A DNA stretch of 54,975 nucleotides from positions 1 through 54,975 of the forward strand of contig NZ_CAJWRQ010000005.1 of the NCBI RefSeq assembly GCF_913046405.1. Direction: 5' to 3'. The stretch's first letter is position 1. Each line of letters opens with the position of its first letter. The position numbers were made by a program, and so were the translations under genes. Below the pieces are notes generated by a model, which was given only the letters and a program-made list of their open reading frames with translations, searched no databases and had not been told where the DNA came from. The DNA is from an uncultured Christiangramia sp. Lineage in GTDB: Bacteria > Bacteroidota > Bacteroidia > Flavobacteriales > Flavobacteriaceae. This document shows positions 32,875 through 42,082 of this stretch, one piece after another.

Positions 32875-33807
32875 TTAGAAGAATCTTGGTGATTTGTCAT
32901 ATCCTTTCTTAAGTCCGAATAGGTCCAGATCAAACAATAGCATGATCTCATGAGAACCATCGTCGCTCAGATCATAAGTTGGGTAATCATATGCGTACCC
33001 AATTCTTAATCCCGGAGTAACCTGAAAGTTTACCAAGCCTGTAACAGACTTATCGAATCTATAACCAACACCTGCTTCAAATCTGTCATAAAGCAATGCG
33101 TTCGCATTTACATCAACAGATAGTGGAGATCCTTCAACGCCTCTAACCATAGTAGAAGGCTTTAGTTTAAAGTTTTCAGTAATGTCAAACACATAACCAC
33201 CGGTAAGGTAGTAATGGATCTCTTCTGAACCTTTATCTCTTAGTAACTGGCTGTCATCAAGATGATCTGCCGTTAATAAGTTAGGTGCAGAAACACCTAA
33301 GTAGTGCTTGTCACCAAACCAGAAAGCTCCAACCCCAAACACAGGAAATACTTCGCTGATGTTTTGGAATGCTGCATCACCTGGATCATTTACACTTAAG
33401 CCTGCAAGGTTTGCGTCAAATGTTGTTAGACCTGCCTTTGCACCGAAAGATAACTTTGTGTTATCACCGGTTGGGATCACGTATGCGAAATCTGCAGTGA
33501 TGTTATTTGTTTTCTCAACATCACCAATCTCGTCATGAACTACAGTTAGTCCAAGTTCAACACGTTCGCTTACCGGAGTGTGGGCAAAGAAGTTGAGGGT
33601 GCGTGGTGCACCATCAACATCTGTCCATTGCATTCTGTAAATCGCACCCAGGTTTAACATGCCTGGATCGTCTGTCGCATATGCAGGATTCACTACACTC
33701 ATATTGTACATGTACTGAGTGAATAGTGGATCTTGCTGAGCCATACCCTTTATAGAGAAAAGGATAATGCCTGCGAATAATAAATATTTTGTGATTATTT
33801 TTTTCAT
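32875..33807 (-). CDS. PorP/SprF family type IX secretion membrane protein
   Basis: This is an outer-membrane beta-barrel protein of 310 residues. PorP/SprF proteins are specific partners for cargo with a type-B C-terminal signal, as SprF is for the adhesin SprB. A signal peptide ends at GMAQ, followed by the family hallmark QDPLFTQYMYNMSVVNPAYA. Further typical blocks are RMQWTDVDGAPRTLNFFAHTP near 57 and a C-terminal EIMLLFDLDLFG strand. It sits 22 bases after the large adhesin gene and 12 bases before the OmpA-like gene. Confidence 0.93.
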   Translation of the reverse strand: MKKIITKYLLFAGIILFSIKGMAQQDPLFTQYMYNMSVVNPAYATDDPGMLNLGAIYRMQWTDVDGAPRTLNFFAHTPVSERVELGLTVVHDEIGDVEKTNNITADFAYVIPTGDNTKLSFGAKAGLTTFDANLAGLSVNDPGDAAFQNISEVFPVFGVGAFWFGDKHYLGVSAPNLLTADHLDDSQLLRDKGSEEIHYYLTGGYVFDITENFKLKPSTMVRGVEGSPLSVDVNANALLYDRFEAGVGYRFDKSVTGLVNFQVTPGLRIGYAYDYPTYDLSDDGSHEIMLLFDLDLFGLKKGYDKSPRFF

Positions 33808-33829
33808 CTCTTGTTCTTGTTTATCCTAA

Positions 33830-36800
33830 TTATCTACTTAAGTATACTTTTCCTCTTCTTGGCTCAGTGCTACCATCTTTGAAGTCCAGGTAATAGAAGT
33901 AAACTCCTACTGGTAACAAACCGTCACCGAATGAACCTTGATTGCTGGTACCATCCCAGTTTGGAGTATTTGCATTCCCCTTGTAAACTGAGTCACCCCA
34001 TCTGTTGTAGATCTCAATAGTATAGTTAGGATAGAAATCTTCGATATATCTAATCTCGAAATCATCGTTTAATTGATCACCGTTTGGTGAAATACCTTCT
34101 GGTATGAAGAAATCACATTCCAGGCTAACGTTCACAGCAAGTCTTTCTGAGCTATCACAATCTGATGCCGGGTCGTATAATGAAGCGAAATATGTTACTC
34201 CATCCTGAAGTGCTGTTCCAGTGCTTAATGGATCAGTACTATCTGCACTTGCATACCAGGTTACATTTGAAGTCTGGTCTATTGCATCATTCAGGTCTGC
34301 GATCGTTGGATCGTCGAACTGGCAGAAAGTTTGATTTGCATCTTCGATCGTTGGAGTTCCAGGATCTGTAATGCTTACTTCGAACGTTGTAGCTGCAGAT
34401 TCACAACCTGCATCTCCTCGTTGAGTCACATAGTAAGTTCCTTCAGTTAAAGGAGCATCTTCAGCAACCATCATCGTAAGATCAGCATCAGTATAGAAAG
34501 TTAGATCTTCACTGCCTGCTGTTAGATCTGCACCTGTTGGATCAAGTACCGCACAGAAAGTTGCATCACCAACTACAGGAGCGTCTCCTACTTGCTGAAC
34601 AGTAATTGTAAACTCAGCACTAGCATCTCCACAATCATTGATTGCAGCTACAGTATAAGTTACAGTGTAAGTTCCTGCATCAAAAGCTGAAGGATCCATC
34701 ATTCCATCTGTAACAACAGTACCATCTTCAAGAGTGAACTCACCATTTGTATCAGCATCAACTGATAAGAAATCAAACAGATTCTGTACACCATCGTTTT
34801 GACAAACTGCAATGTCCATATCCATTCCTGCAAAAGCAGCGTCCTGTACAGTAATTGTAAAGGTTGCCGTGTCTACGCAGTTCTCATTCTCTAAAGTATA
34901 AGTAACAGAATAATCTCCAGCGTCAAAATTTGCAGGGTTCATCAATCCATCAGTAATAATATTCCCATCAAGGGTAAATGAACCAGTCATATCTGTATCA
35001 CCAGACAGAAGAGTGAAAAGATCCACTACGTCATCATTCTGACATACAGCAACAGCCATATTATCTCCGGCATCTGGAGAGTCATTCACGGTTACACTAA
35101 TCATTGCAGAATCATTCCCGCAATCATTTTCAGCATCAACTGTATAAGTGATCATATAAGTTCCAGCCATAAAGTCTGCCGGATCCATTAGACCATCTGT
35201 GATAACACTTCCATCTAATGTGAATGTCCCGTCACTATCTGTAAACTCACCATCCAGAACATCAAATAGGTTCTGTACACCTGCGTTTGTGCAAACAGTT
35301 AAGTCAAAATCTTCACCTGCAAGTGCAGAGTCAAGAACTGTGATCGTAAATGAAATTGAATCTGTTCCAGATACGCAATCTGAAGAATCTTCACTTAGAG
35401 TATATGTAATTGTATAATCTCCGGCGGCCATCATTGATGGATCAAATGTTCCATCTTCATATCCTTCAAAGACTCCAAATTCTGGATTATCTTCTAGGAA
35501 ACTTGTTAGATCCTGAATACCTGCATTCTGGCATATAGGAGCTGGATTAGAAACCTCTTCTAATTCTGCTTCAATATTTTCCCTAACAGTAATGGTTAAT
35601 TGAACCGAATCTTTACAATCAGTGGTTCCTATAGTATAGGTAGTAGTGAAATCACCTGTTGTCATTCCTCCAGTGTACATTGCTGCTAATTCAGTAATGC
35701 TTGGTGAAAATGATCCCGATGGAGCGTCGTCTGGTAATAAATTATTGAATTCCGTAGTCAGGTTTGCTTCAGTAAAGAAAGCAGCATCAACGTTATTCTC
35801 GCAAACGATTGCAGTTGCATCTTCTCCTAATTCAAAGCTCGCTACTACAATCACAGTGATTATAGAACTGTCAGTTCCAGTAACACATGGGTCTGTAGAT
35901 GCATCTACAGTATAGGTTGCTGAATAAGTACCAGCGCCTGTTGCATTAGCATCGAATGTAGATCCATCGGTAATAGTTAAATCATCACTAGAGAAAGTCC
36001 CTGATCCAATAGAATCAGTAAGATCTACTAGTCCATCAGATGTACAAAAGGTTAATGTTTGATCATCACCTGCATCTGCGTCTTCATTAGGATTGATAGT
36101 TACTGTATAATCTGCAGAACTTGTACATGTACCACTGCTTACAGTATATGTTGTCGTAAAAGTCGCAGGAAAGCTAGTGGTAGCGGCATACTGAGCTAAC
36201 AGTTCACCAAGGTTGTTATCTGTGAAAGTACCACCTCTGGCAATAGTTGGATCAAATTCGTTCAGTAATTCTTCACCCTGTCCACTTGGATTGGCAGCAA
36301 TTTGCGCAGCTAATGCCGTGAACTCAGCCTGACAGAAAACAAAATCTCCTCCAGGTCCAGCATTCGGAGCCTGATCTACTGAGATAGTGAAATCTACAAA
36401 ATCTGAACCTGTAACGCATGCATCGTCTTCACCAACTGTATAAGTAATAGTGAACTCTCCAGCACCTGCTAAAGATGGATCAAATGTGCCATTCGTAATA
36501 GCAGTATCGTCACTTGAAAAAGTTCCGCCAGTGATGCTATCTGTACCTAATAAGGTAGAAAGATTGATCGCATCGTCATTGGAGCAAACTCCATCTACAT
36601 TTGCTATCGTTCCTGCTTCTGCATCTACAGCCTCGTTGATTGTAATTGTCGCGCTTGAAGATACAGCATCACAGTCTGCAGTTGCAGCTATGGTATAAGT
36701 TGTACTGAAATCTTCAGCTCCAGCTATTCCATCGTTGTAATTAGAAATAAGTTCAGTAGCTGAAGGGCTAAAGTTTCCGCTTTCATCATCTGTTCCTAAT

Positions 36801-38884
36801 AAACCTAATAAGTAAGCTTCGAGAGAATCTTCATTAGCGAAAGCAGTCATAACTTCATCATCAGTTTCACAGAAGCTTGCAGTAGCGTTACCTCCTGCAT
36901 CTGGAGCTTCCTGAACTGTAATAGTAAAGCTTTCAGTATCTGTAGTACTCACACATGCCGTTTCAGGTGATACGGTATAAACTATTGTGAATTCTCCAGC
37001 ACCATTGGATGGATCAAAATTACCATCTGTTGAATCAGTTCCGTTTACGCTAAATACGCCATTAGGATTTCCACCACTAATTAGAGTCTGTAAATTGAAT
37101 GCCGAATCTGTGGTGCAGAAACTTGAATCTGTCCCGTCACCGGCATCTGCTACAACAGCAGCATTTACCGTAAGGGTGGCGGTAGAACTTACTGGTTCAC
37201 AAGCTCCGGTATCAACCGTATACGTTACTGTAAAATCTTCAGAAGGTGCAGATACACCATCATTATAAACATTTCTAATGCTGGTTAGATTTGGTGAGAA
37301 ACTACCTCTGTCATCTTCAGTACCTAGAATATCAAGATAGTAAGCTCTCAAGTTAGCATTGGAATCAAAAATATTTCTATCCTCCACCTCATTTTCACAT
37401 AAGGTTTCAGAATTGTCTGTTCCTGCATCTGGATCAGCCAAAACGTTTAAAGTAAGAGTAGAAGAATCTGAACAATCTGAATCATCTGTGGTTCCGGCAG
37501 TAACCGTATAAGTTACAGAATAAGAAGCCGGAAAATTATTGGTAGCTACATCGTTCAAATATTGAGTAGCAATTGTTCCAAGTTCTGGGGAGAAAGTTCC
37601 CCCAGCATCTGCGCCAGCAATAAGATCTGCAAATGTATCTTCAGCTGAAGAAGGATTTGCAGCGATTTGTCCTATAAGTGCTGCAAGATCGCTTTGGCAA
37701 TAAGATAATTCGGTATTATCACCAGCTTCTGGGTTTTCTACTACAGTAATTGCCAAATCAACATCATCTGTACAATCCTCGGTAAATTCTACACTGTAGG
37801 TAGTTGAGTAAGTTCCTGGACCACTGTATGCAGCTACAAGTTCACTTAGACTACTATCTGAAAAAGTTCCATTCGTTGGTACATCATTATCTGTGTCTGA
37901 ATCGAAGTTGTTCTCCAATAATCCTAAAAACAGAGTTCTTAAGTTCTCTGTAGAGCTAAAAGCTTCATCTGCATTGGCTTTACAAGTTGATTCATCCAGG
38001 TTGTCTGGTCCTGCATCAGAAGGTATAATAGTCACAGTCACTGCTCTCCTGTTTGTGCTTTCACATGGAGGTTGAGTAGAGTTAGTTCTATTCACAATCT
38101 GGCTTACATAATACGTTTCTCCATCGATCAACCGCGTAGCATTGGCCAAAGGTGGTTGAGAAGTTCTTGTGCTATACCATCTAAAGGCTTGAGTATCGGG
38201 ACTTGTAGCGCTAGCTTCAAGATCACTTACCCTTGGGTCGTCACTTTCGCAAAATACCTGATTTGCAGCGGCATTCGGAGCAAAAGCATTCACAGGATTG
38301 AATTCAATCGCGATACGGCTGGAAAATCTGCAATCAGCGTCACTTGGATCATCCTGTCCAATGAAATAATTTTCGCCAGCAATAAGTGCAGTAGCATCAG
38401 ACAATTCATCGTTTGCATTACCAAATTCATTGGCATAGACATTAAGATCGAATGAAGGGTCTGCTGGAGTTATTAATTCCTTTAAATCCCCAACTGTGGT
38501 GACTGAACCTGTAGAATAAACACATGGTTCGAAGAAATTCCCAAAGGAAGAAACTGGAGCTCCAAGATCATCAACTGTTACGTTGATTTGCGGTCTATTA
38601 GTACATGAGCCATCCTCATTTCCTGCATAATAAATTCTTGATTCAAGTATTTCCGAATTTGGAATAGGATTTGTAGAAGTAGAAGTACGGTAGAATCTCA
38701 ATGTTTTACCAGCTGCAGGTGTAGCTTCTAAATCACCAACAGTATCTAAATAGCAGAACTCCTGGTTGGGATTGTTTACAACAGGGCATTGTTGTCCATA
38801 CGCGGACGACATGCCTGCCAGAATTAGGGTTAAGATAAAAAGGTAAAACATTTTACCCTTGAACCTCATGGTAAAATTTTGCAT
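33830..38884 (-). CDS. Giant repeat adhesin with T9SS type-B (gliding motility-associated) C-terminal domain
   Basis: This is a 1684-residue secreted surface protein. A signal peptide (FILTLILAGMSSAYGQ) is followed by Ig-like modules with paired cysteines (residues about 35-290). Then come about 13 repeats of roughly 75-95 residues, each ending in a GTYTITYTV-like strand followed by a cysteine and an FTITV strand. Two more Ig-like modules precede the C-terminal sorting domain, FIPEGISPNGDQLNDDFEI through EIYNRWGDSVYKG and GVYFYYLDFKDG. This is the TIGR04131 type-B signal that directs export through T9SS. The protein is rich in Asp, Ser and Thr and very acidic. ATG 38869 is an alternative start. 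The next two genes are its dedicated export partners. Confidence 0.93.
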   Translation of the reverse strand: MQNFTMRFKGKMFYLFILTLILAGMSSAYGQQCPVVNNPNQEFCYLDTVGDLEATPAAGKTLRFYRTSTSTNPIPNSEILESRIYYAGNEDGSCTNRPQINVTVDDLGAPVSSFGNFFEPCVYSTGSVTTVGDLKELITPADPSFDLNVYANEFGNANDELSDATALIAGENYFIGQDDPSDADCRFSSRIAIEFNPVNAFAPNAAANQVFCESDDPRVSDLEASATSPDTQAFRWYSTRTSQPPLANATRLIDGETYYVSQIVNRTNSTQPPCESTNRRAVTVTIIPSDAGPDNLDESTCKANADEAFSSTENLRTLFLGLLENNFDSDTDNDVPTNGTFSDSSLSELVAAYSGPGTYSTTYSVEFTEDCTDDVDLAITVVENPEAGDNTELSYCQSDLAALIGQIAANPSSAEDTFADLIAGADAGGTFSPELGTIATQYLNDVATNNFPASYSVTYTVTAGTTDDSDCSDSSTLTLNVLADPDAGTDNSETLCENEVEDRNIFDSNANLRAYYLDILGTEDDRGSFSPNLTSIRNVYNDGVSAPSEDFTVTYTVDTGACEPVSSTATLTVNAAVVADAGDGTDSSFCTTDSAFNLQTLISGGNPNGVFSVNGTDSTDGNFDPSNGAGEFTIVYTVSPETACVSTTDTESFTITVQEAPDAGGNATASFCETDDEVMTAFANEDSLEAYLLGLLGTDDESGNFSPSATELISNYNDGIAGAEDFSTTYTIAATADCDAVSSSATITINEAVDAEAGTIANVDGVCSNDDAINLSTLLGTDSITGGTFSSDDTAITNGTFDPSLAGAGEFTITYTVGEDDACVTGSDFVDFTISVDQAPNAGPGGDFVFCQAEFTALAAQIAANPSGQGEELLNEFDPTIARGGTFTDNNLGELLAQYAATTSFPATFTTTYTVSSGTCTSSADYTVTINPNEDADAGDDQTLTFCTSDGLVDLTDSIGSGTFSSDDLTITDGSTFDANATGAGTYSATYTVDASTDPCVTGTDSSIITVIVVASFELGEDATAIVCENNVDAAFFTEANLTTEFNNLLPDDAPSGSFSPSITELAAMYTGGMTTGDFTTTYTIGTTDCKDSVQLTITVRENIEAELEEVSNPAPICQNAGIQDLTSFLEDNPEFGVFEGYEDGTFDPSMMAAGDYTITYTLSEDSSDCVSGTDSISFTITVLDSALAGEDFDLTVCTNAGVQNLFDVLDGEFTDSDGTFTLDGSVITDGLMDPADFMAGTYMITYTVDAENDCGNDSAMISVTVNDSPDAGDNMAVAVCQNDDVVDLFTLLSGDTDMTGSFTLDGNIITDGLMNPANFDAGDYSVTYTLENENCVDTATFTITVQDAAFAGMDMDIAVCQNDGVQNLFDFLSVDADTNGEFTLEDGTVVTDGMMDPSAFDAGTYTVTYTVAAINDCGDASAEFTITVQQVGDAPVVGDATFCAVLDPTGADLTAGSEDLTFYTDADLTMMVAEDAPLTEGTYYVTQRGDAGCESAATTFEVSITDPGTPTIEDANQTFCQFDDPTIADLNDAIDQTSNVTWYASADSTDPLSTGTALQDGVTYFASLYDPASDCDSSERLAVNVSLECDFFIPEGISPNGDQLNDDFEIRYIEDFYPNYTIEIYNRWGDSVYKGNANTPNWDGTSNQGSFGDGLLPVGVYFYYLDFKDGSTEPRRGKVYLSR

Positions 38885-38901
38885 AGGCTAGGTGTTAAAT
38901 T

Positions 38902-38909
38902 CAAAATTA
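38902..38909 (-). promoter_or_regulatory. Possible -7 box of the adhesin operon
   Basis: TAATTTTG on the minus strand lies 17 bases upstream of the ATG at 38884. TTTA (38929-38926) is a weak -33 candidate at 16 bases. Confidence 0.4.
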
Positions 38910-39064
38910 GTATTAGGTTTAAACTTAAATTAAGTTTGCACAAATATTAAAATTATTTTTAATATGGGTAGTTAAATTAGGAAACATCTTAATTATAACA
39001 ATTGTATAGTTTTAATACTGAACTTCAATAGTTTGGGCGATCTAAATTTAAGAAAATTTAATTT

Positions 39065-39943
39065 ATGTTAACAAAATTTAAAATCTTTCTATTCATCTGC
39101 GGACTTTTTACCGCTATCGGGAATTCACAAAATGACATTTCCAAGGCAGAAAAGTTACTAAACTCTGGAGATGATAAAGCGGCTGAAACATTGCTTCTTC
39201 AAAATGATTCTGAACTTAAAGCGATTGAGTTACTAGGTGATATTTATAGCTTCAGAAAAAGTTGGGATATGGCGATCTCTAAGTATGAGCAACTTGTAAA
39301 AGCGAAGCCAAACGATAGTAATTATAATTTCAAATTAGGCGGAGCAATGGGGATGAAAGCCTATTATGGGTCAAAGTTTCAGGCAGCCATGCTTATTGGT
39401 GATGTTAAAAAACATTTATTAAAAGCTGCTGAGCTGGATCCAAACCACTCTGAGTCAAGGCGTGCGCTGGTAGAACTCTATATGCAGATTCCAGGATTTG
39501 TAGGAGGAAGCCAAACAATGGCAGAGAGCTACGCATCAGAACTTCATAGAATAAATGAATTGGATGGTCTTTTAGCAGACGCTTACATCTATAAATTCTT
39601 GGACTACCAAAAGCTTGCGGAGACAAAATACGAAGCGGCGATTAAGCTTTCTAGAAGAAAGCCTGAGTTAATTACTCGCAATTATCTCAATTATGAACTT
39701 GCCGAAGTTTCGGCAATTTATTCGATTGAGTTGGACTATGGCCAAGGTCTTATTAAACGTTATATCGAAAACTATGGTTATAAAGACATAAAAGATCCAT
39801 CATGGGCTTACTATAGATGGGCTCAGATCGAGAGATTAAATCAAAATCAGGAAGTAGCTTTGAGCTATATCAGAAAATCATTGGAGATTGCACCGGACTT
39901 CGATAAAGCGCTTATCGAAAAGCAGAAAATTCAGAGAATGTAA
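39065..39943 (+). CDS. Exported TPR-repeat protein of unknown role
   Basis: This 292-residue protein has a signal peptide (FKIFLFICGLFTAIGNSQ) and then helical repeats. SKAEKLLNSGDDKAAETLL, ELLGDIYSFRKSWDMAISKYEQLV and the late EVALSYIRKSLEIAPDFDKALIEK read as TPR units. A middle section, GAMGMKAYYGSKFQAAMLIGD and MQIPGFVGGSQTMAESYA, resembles a conserved flavobacterial group of TPR proteins. No function is known to me. It stands alone between the adhesin operon (divergent) and mpl, 44 bases before the mpl start. Confidence 0.75.
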   Translation: MLTKFKIFLFICGLFTAIGNSQNDISKAEKLLNSGDDKAAETLLLQNDSELKAIELLGDIYSFRKSWDMAISKYEQLVKAKPNDSNYNFKLGGAMGMKAYYGSKFQAAMLIGDVKKHLLKAAELDPNHSESRRALVELYMQIPGFVGGSQTMAESYASELHRINELDGLLADAYIYKFLDYQKLAETKYEAAIKLSRRKPELITRNYLNYELAEVSAIYSIELDYGQGLIKRYIENYGYKDIKDPSWAYYRWAQIERLNQNQEVALSYIRKSLEIAPDFDKALIEKQKIQRM

Positions 39944-39965
39944 TATTTAGCCCTCATATTACTTT

Positions 39966-39973
39966 TATATTTG
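39966..39973 (+). promoter_or_regulatory. -7 box of the mpl operon
   Basis: TATATTTG matches TAnnTTTG exactly and ends 14 bases before the mpl ATG. The leader would be only about seven bases. Confidence 0.55.
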
Positions 39974-39987
39974 TACAAATCTTTTCC

Positions 39988-41340
39988 ATGAATATACATT
40001 TTATAGCCATCGGTGGTAGTGCAATGCATAGTCTTGCAATCGCACTTCAGCGAAAAGGGTACCATATTACTGGCAGTGATGACGCTATCTTTGAACCTTC
40101 CAGATCTCGTCTTAACAAAGAAAATATACTTCCGCAGAAAATGGGATGGGATGCTTCGAAAATAACTTCAAATCTCGATGCTGTTATCTTAGGAATGCAC
40201 GCACGGGAAGATAATCCAGAGTTAGCGAAGGCGAAGGAGCTGGGTATTAGGATATACAGTTATCCCGAATTTATATTCGAACAATCAAAGAATAAGACCC
40301 GGGTAGTTATAGGTGGCTCACATGGTAAAACTAGTATCACCTCAATGATCCTGCATGTGATGAATTATCATGATAGGGATATTGACTATATGGTGGGTGC
40401 AACTCTAGAAGGTCTGGACAATCCTGTTCATTTGACCCAGGAGAATGATTTTATTGTTATTGAAGGAGATGAATACCTAAGTTCTGCAATCGATAGACGT
40501 CCAAAATTTCATCTTTATCAACCAAATATCGCCTTGCTGAGTGGGATAGCATGGGATCATATAAATGTATTCCCAACGTATGAAAATTATGTAGAGCAAT
40601 TTAAAATCTTCATCAATTCTATCGTTAACGGCGGAATACTGGTTTATAACGAGGAGGATCAAACGGTAAAGAAACTTGCAGAGACTACGGAAAACCCAAT
40701 TAGAAAACATCCATATCATACTCCAGATTATCATACAGAAGATAATACTACGATACTGGATGCCCCGGAAGGTGAATTGCCGCTGGAGATATTTGGTAAG
40801 CATAATATGAATAATCTTGCAGGATCAAAATGGATCTGCCAGCATATGGGTATTGATGAGGATGATTTTTATGAAGCGATCGCCACTTTTAAAGGTGCTT
40901 CGAAAAGACTGGAAAAAGTTGCTGAAACTTCCAATGGAGTTATCTTTAAAGATTTCGCACATAGTCCATCCAAGGTTGCTGCTACTACTGCCGCAGTTAA
41001 AGAACAGTATCCAAAAAGGAAATTGATTGCCTGCCTGGAGTTACATACTTATTCAAGCTTAAATGCAGATTTTTTGAAGGAATATAGAAATACTTTAGAA
41101 AAGGCTGATGAAGCACTTGTTTTCTATTCTCCTGATGCGGTCGCGATAAAAAAACTAGATGATGTTTCTGAAGATCAGATTGAACAAGCTTTTCAAAAGC
41201 AAGGATTGAAAGTATATACAAGCCCTGAAAATTTTGAGGCTGATCTGAAAAATTTAGGTTTTGATAACGCTGTATTGCTAATGATGAGCAGCGGTAATTA
41301 TGGTGGCTTGGATTTGGAATCATTAAAAGAACTTATCTAA
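39988..41340 (+). CDS. mpl: UDP-N-acetylmuramate:L-Ala-gamma-D-Glu-meso-DAP ligase Mpl
   Basis: Mpl rejoins recycled tripeptide to UDP-MurNAc and so bypasses MurC, MurD and MurE in peptidoglycan recycling. The 450-residue length is typical. It opens with HFIAIGGSAMHSLAIALQRKGYHITGSDD, as in MurC-type ligases. The P-loop GGSHGKTSITS is near residue 111, the EGDEYLSSAIDRRPKF motif near 160 is characteristic of Mpl, and FAHSPSKVAAT near 320 holds the C-terminal domain signature. MurC would have GTHGKTTT and a different central domain. It is the first gene of a plus-strand run that continues to 46922. Confidence 0.93.
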   Translation: MNIHFIAIGGSAMHSLAIALQRKGYHITGSDDAIFEPSRSRLNKENILPQKMGWDASKITSNLDAVILGMHAREDNPELAKAKELGIRIYSYPEFIFEQSKNKTRVVIGGSHGKTSITSMILHVMNYHDRDIDYMVGATLEGLDNPVHLTQENDFIVIEGDEYLSSAIDRRPKFHLYQPNIALLSGIAWDHINVFPTYENYVEQFKIFINSIVNGGILVYNEEDQTVKKLAETTENPIRKHPYHTPDYHTEDNTTILDAPEGELPLEIFGKHNMNNLAGSKWICQHMGIDEDDFYEAIATFKGASKRLEKVAETSNGVIFKDFAHSPSKVAATTAAVKEQYPKRKLIACLELHTYSSLNADFLKEYRNTLEKADEALVFYSPDAVAIKKLDDVSEDQIEQAFQKQGLKVYTSPENFEADLKNLGFDNAVLLMMSSGNYGGLDLESLKELI

Positions 41341-41375
41341 TGCTACTATTAGCTCATATTGATATATTTTAGAGT

Positions 41376-42071
41376 ATGAGCGAAAATTCATTAAAAAGTA
41401 TTAAAACATGGGCTGAAGATGATCGTCCAAGGGAGAAACTTTTATCAAAGGGACGTCTGGCCTTAAGCGATTCAGAATTACTGGCAATTCTCATTGGTTC
41501 TGGTAGTAAGAACGAGTCGGCTGTTGAGCTGTCGAAAAGAATTCTTGCGCAGTCTGAAAACAATCTCAACCAATTGGGAAAATTAAGCATTGGGCAACTC
41601 TGTCAATTTAAAGGAATTGGAAGCGCAAAGGCAGTAGTGATCACCGCCGCGCTGGAATTAGGAAGAAGAAGACGGCTGGAGGAAACTCTGGAATTAAGTA
41701 AAATATCTTCTAGTTCTTCAGTTTTTGAGATAATGCAGCCAATAATAGGGGAATTACCTCATGAAGAATTCTGGATCTTGTATCTTAATAACAGTAATAA
41801 GATTCTGGAGAAATTTCAGATAAGCAAAGGAGGAATTACCGGGACTCTGGTAGATGTTCGGATAAGCTTGAAAAAGGCTTTAGAAATAGGTGCGGTTTCC
41901 CTTATCTTGACTCATAACCATCCAAGTGGAAATTTACGTCCTAGTGAAGCAGATAAGCAATTGACCCAAAAGCTTAAAACTGCTGCGGAAAGCCTTGATA
42001 TTAAAATTCTTGATCATATCATTGTTACTGAAAAGTCATATTTTAGCTTTGCCGACGACGGAATTCTATAA
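41376..42071 (+). CDS. radC: RadC family JAMM-domain protein
   Basis: RadC-family proteins were named for DNA repair, but that role is no longer supported. They have a helix-hairpin-helix region followed by an MPN/JAMM metal-dependent isopeptidase-like domain. Here the HhH region is IGQLCQFKGIGSAKAVVITAA-type sequence near residues 70-90, and the JAMM motif is LTHNHPSGNLRPSEAD near 173-188. The 231-residue length is standard. It lies between mpl and the deacetylase-like gene, with gaps of 35 and 11 bases. Confidence 0.93.
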   Translation: MSENSLKSIKTWAEDDRPREKLLSKGRLALSDSELLAILIGSGSKNESAVELSKRILAQSENNLNQLGKLSIGQLCQFKGIGSAKAVVITAALELGRRRRLEETLELSKISSSSSVFEIMQPIIGELPHEEFWILYLNNSNKILEKFQISKGGITGTLVDVRISLKKALEIGAVSLILTHNHPSGNLRPSEADKQLTQKLKTAAESLDIKILDHIIVTEKSYFSFADDGIL

Positions 42072-42082
42072 GACTTCATTAA

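Noticed and set aside
33830-38884. Repeated short motifs in the adhesin gene that resemble a repeat array, and long open frames on the opposite strand
   Set aside because: The repeats are irregular in length, diverge in DNA and follow codon phase, so they are protein repeats and not CRISPR. The antisense frames arise from the biased composition of the adhesin gene.
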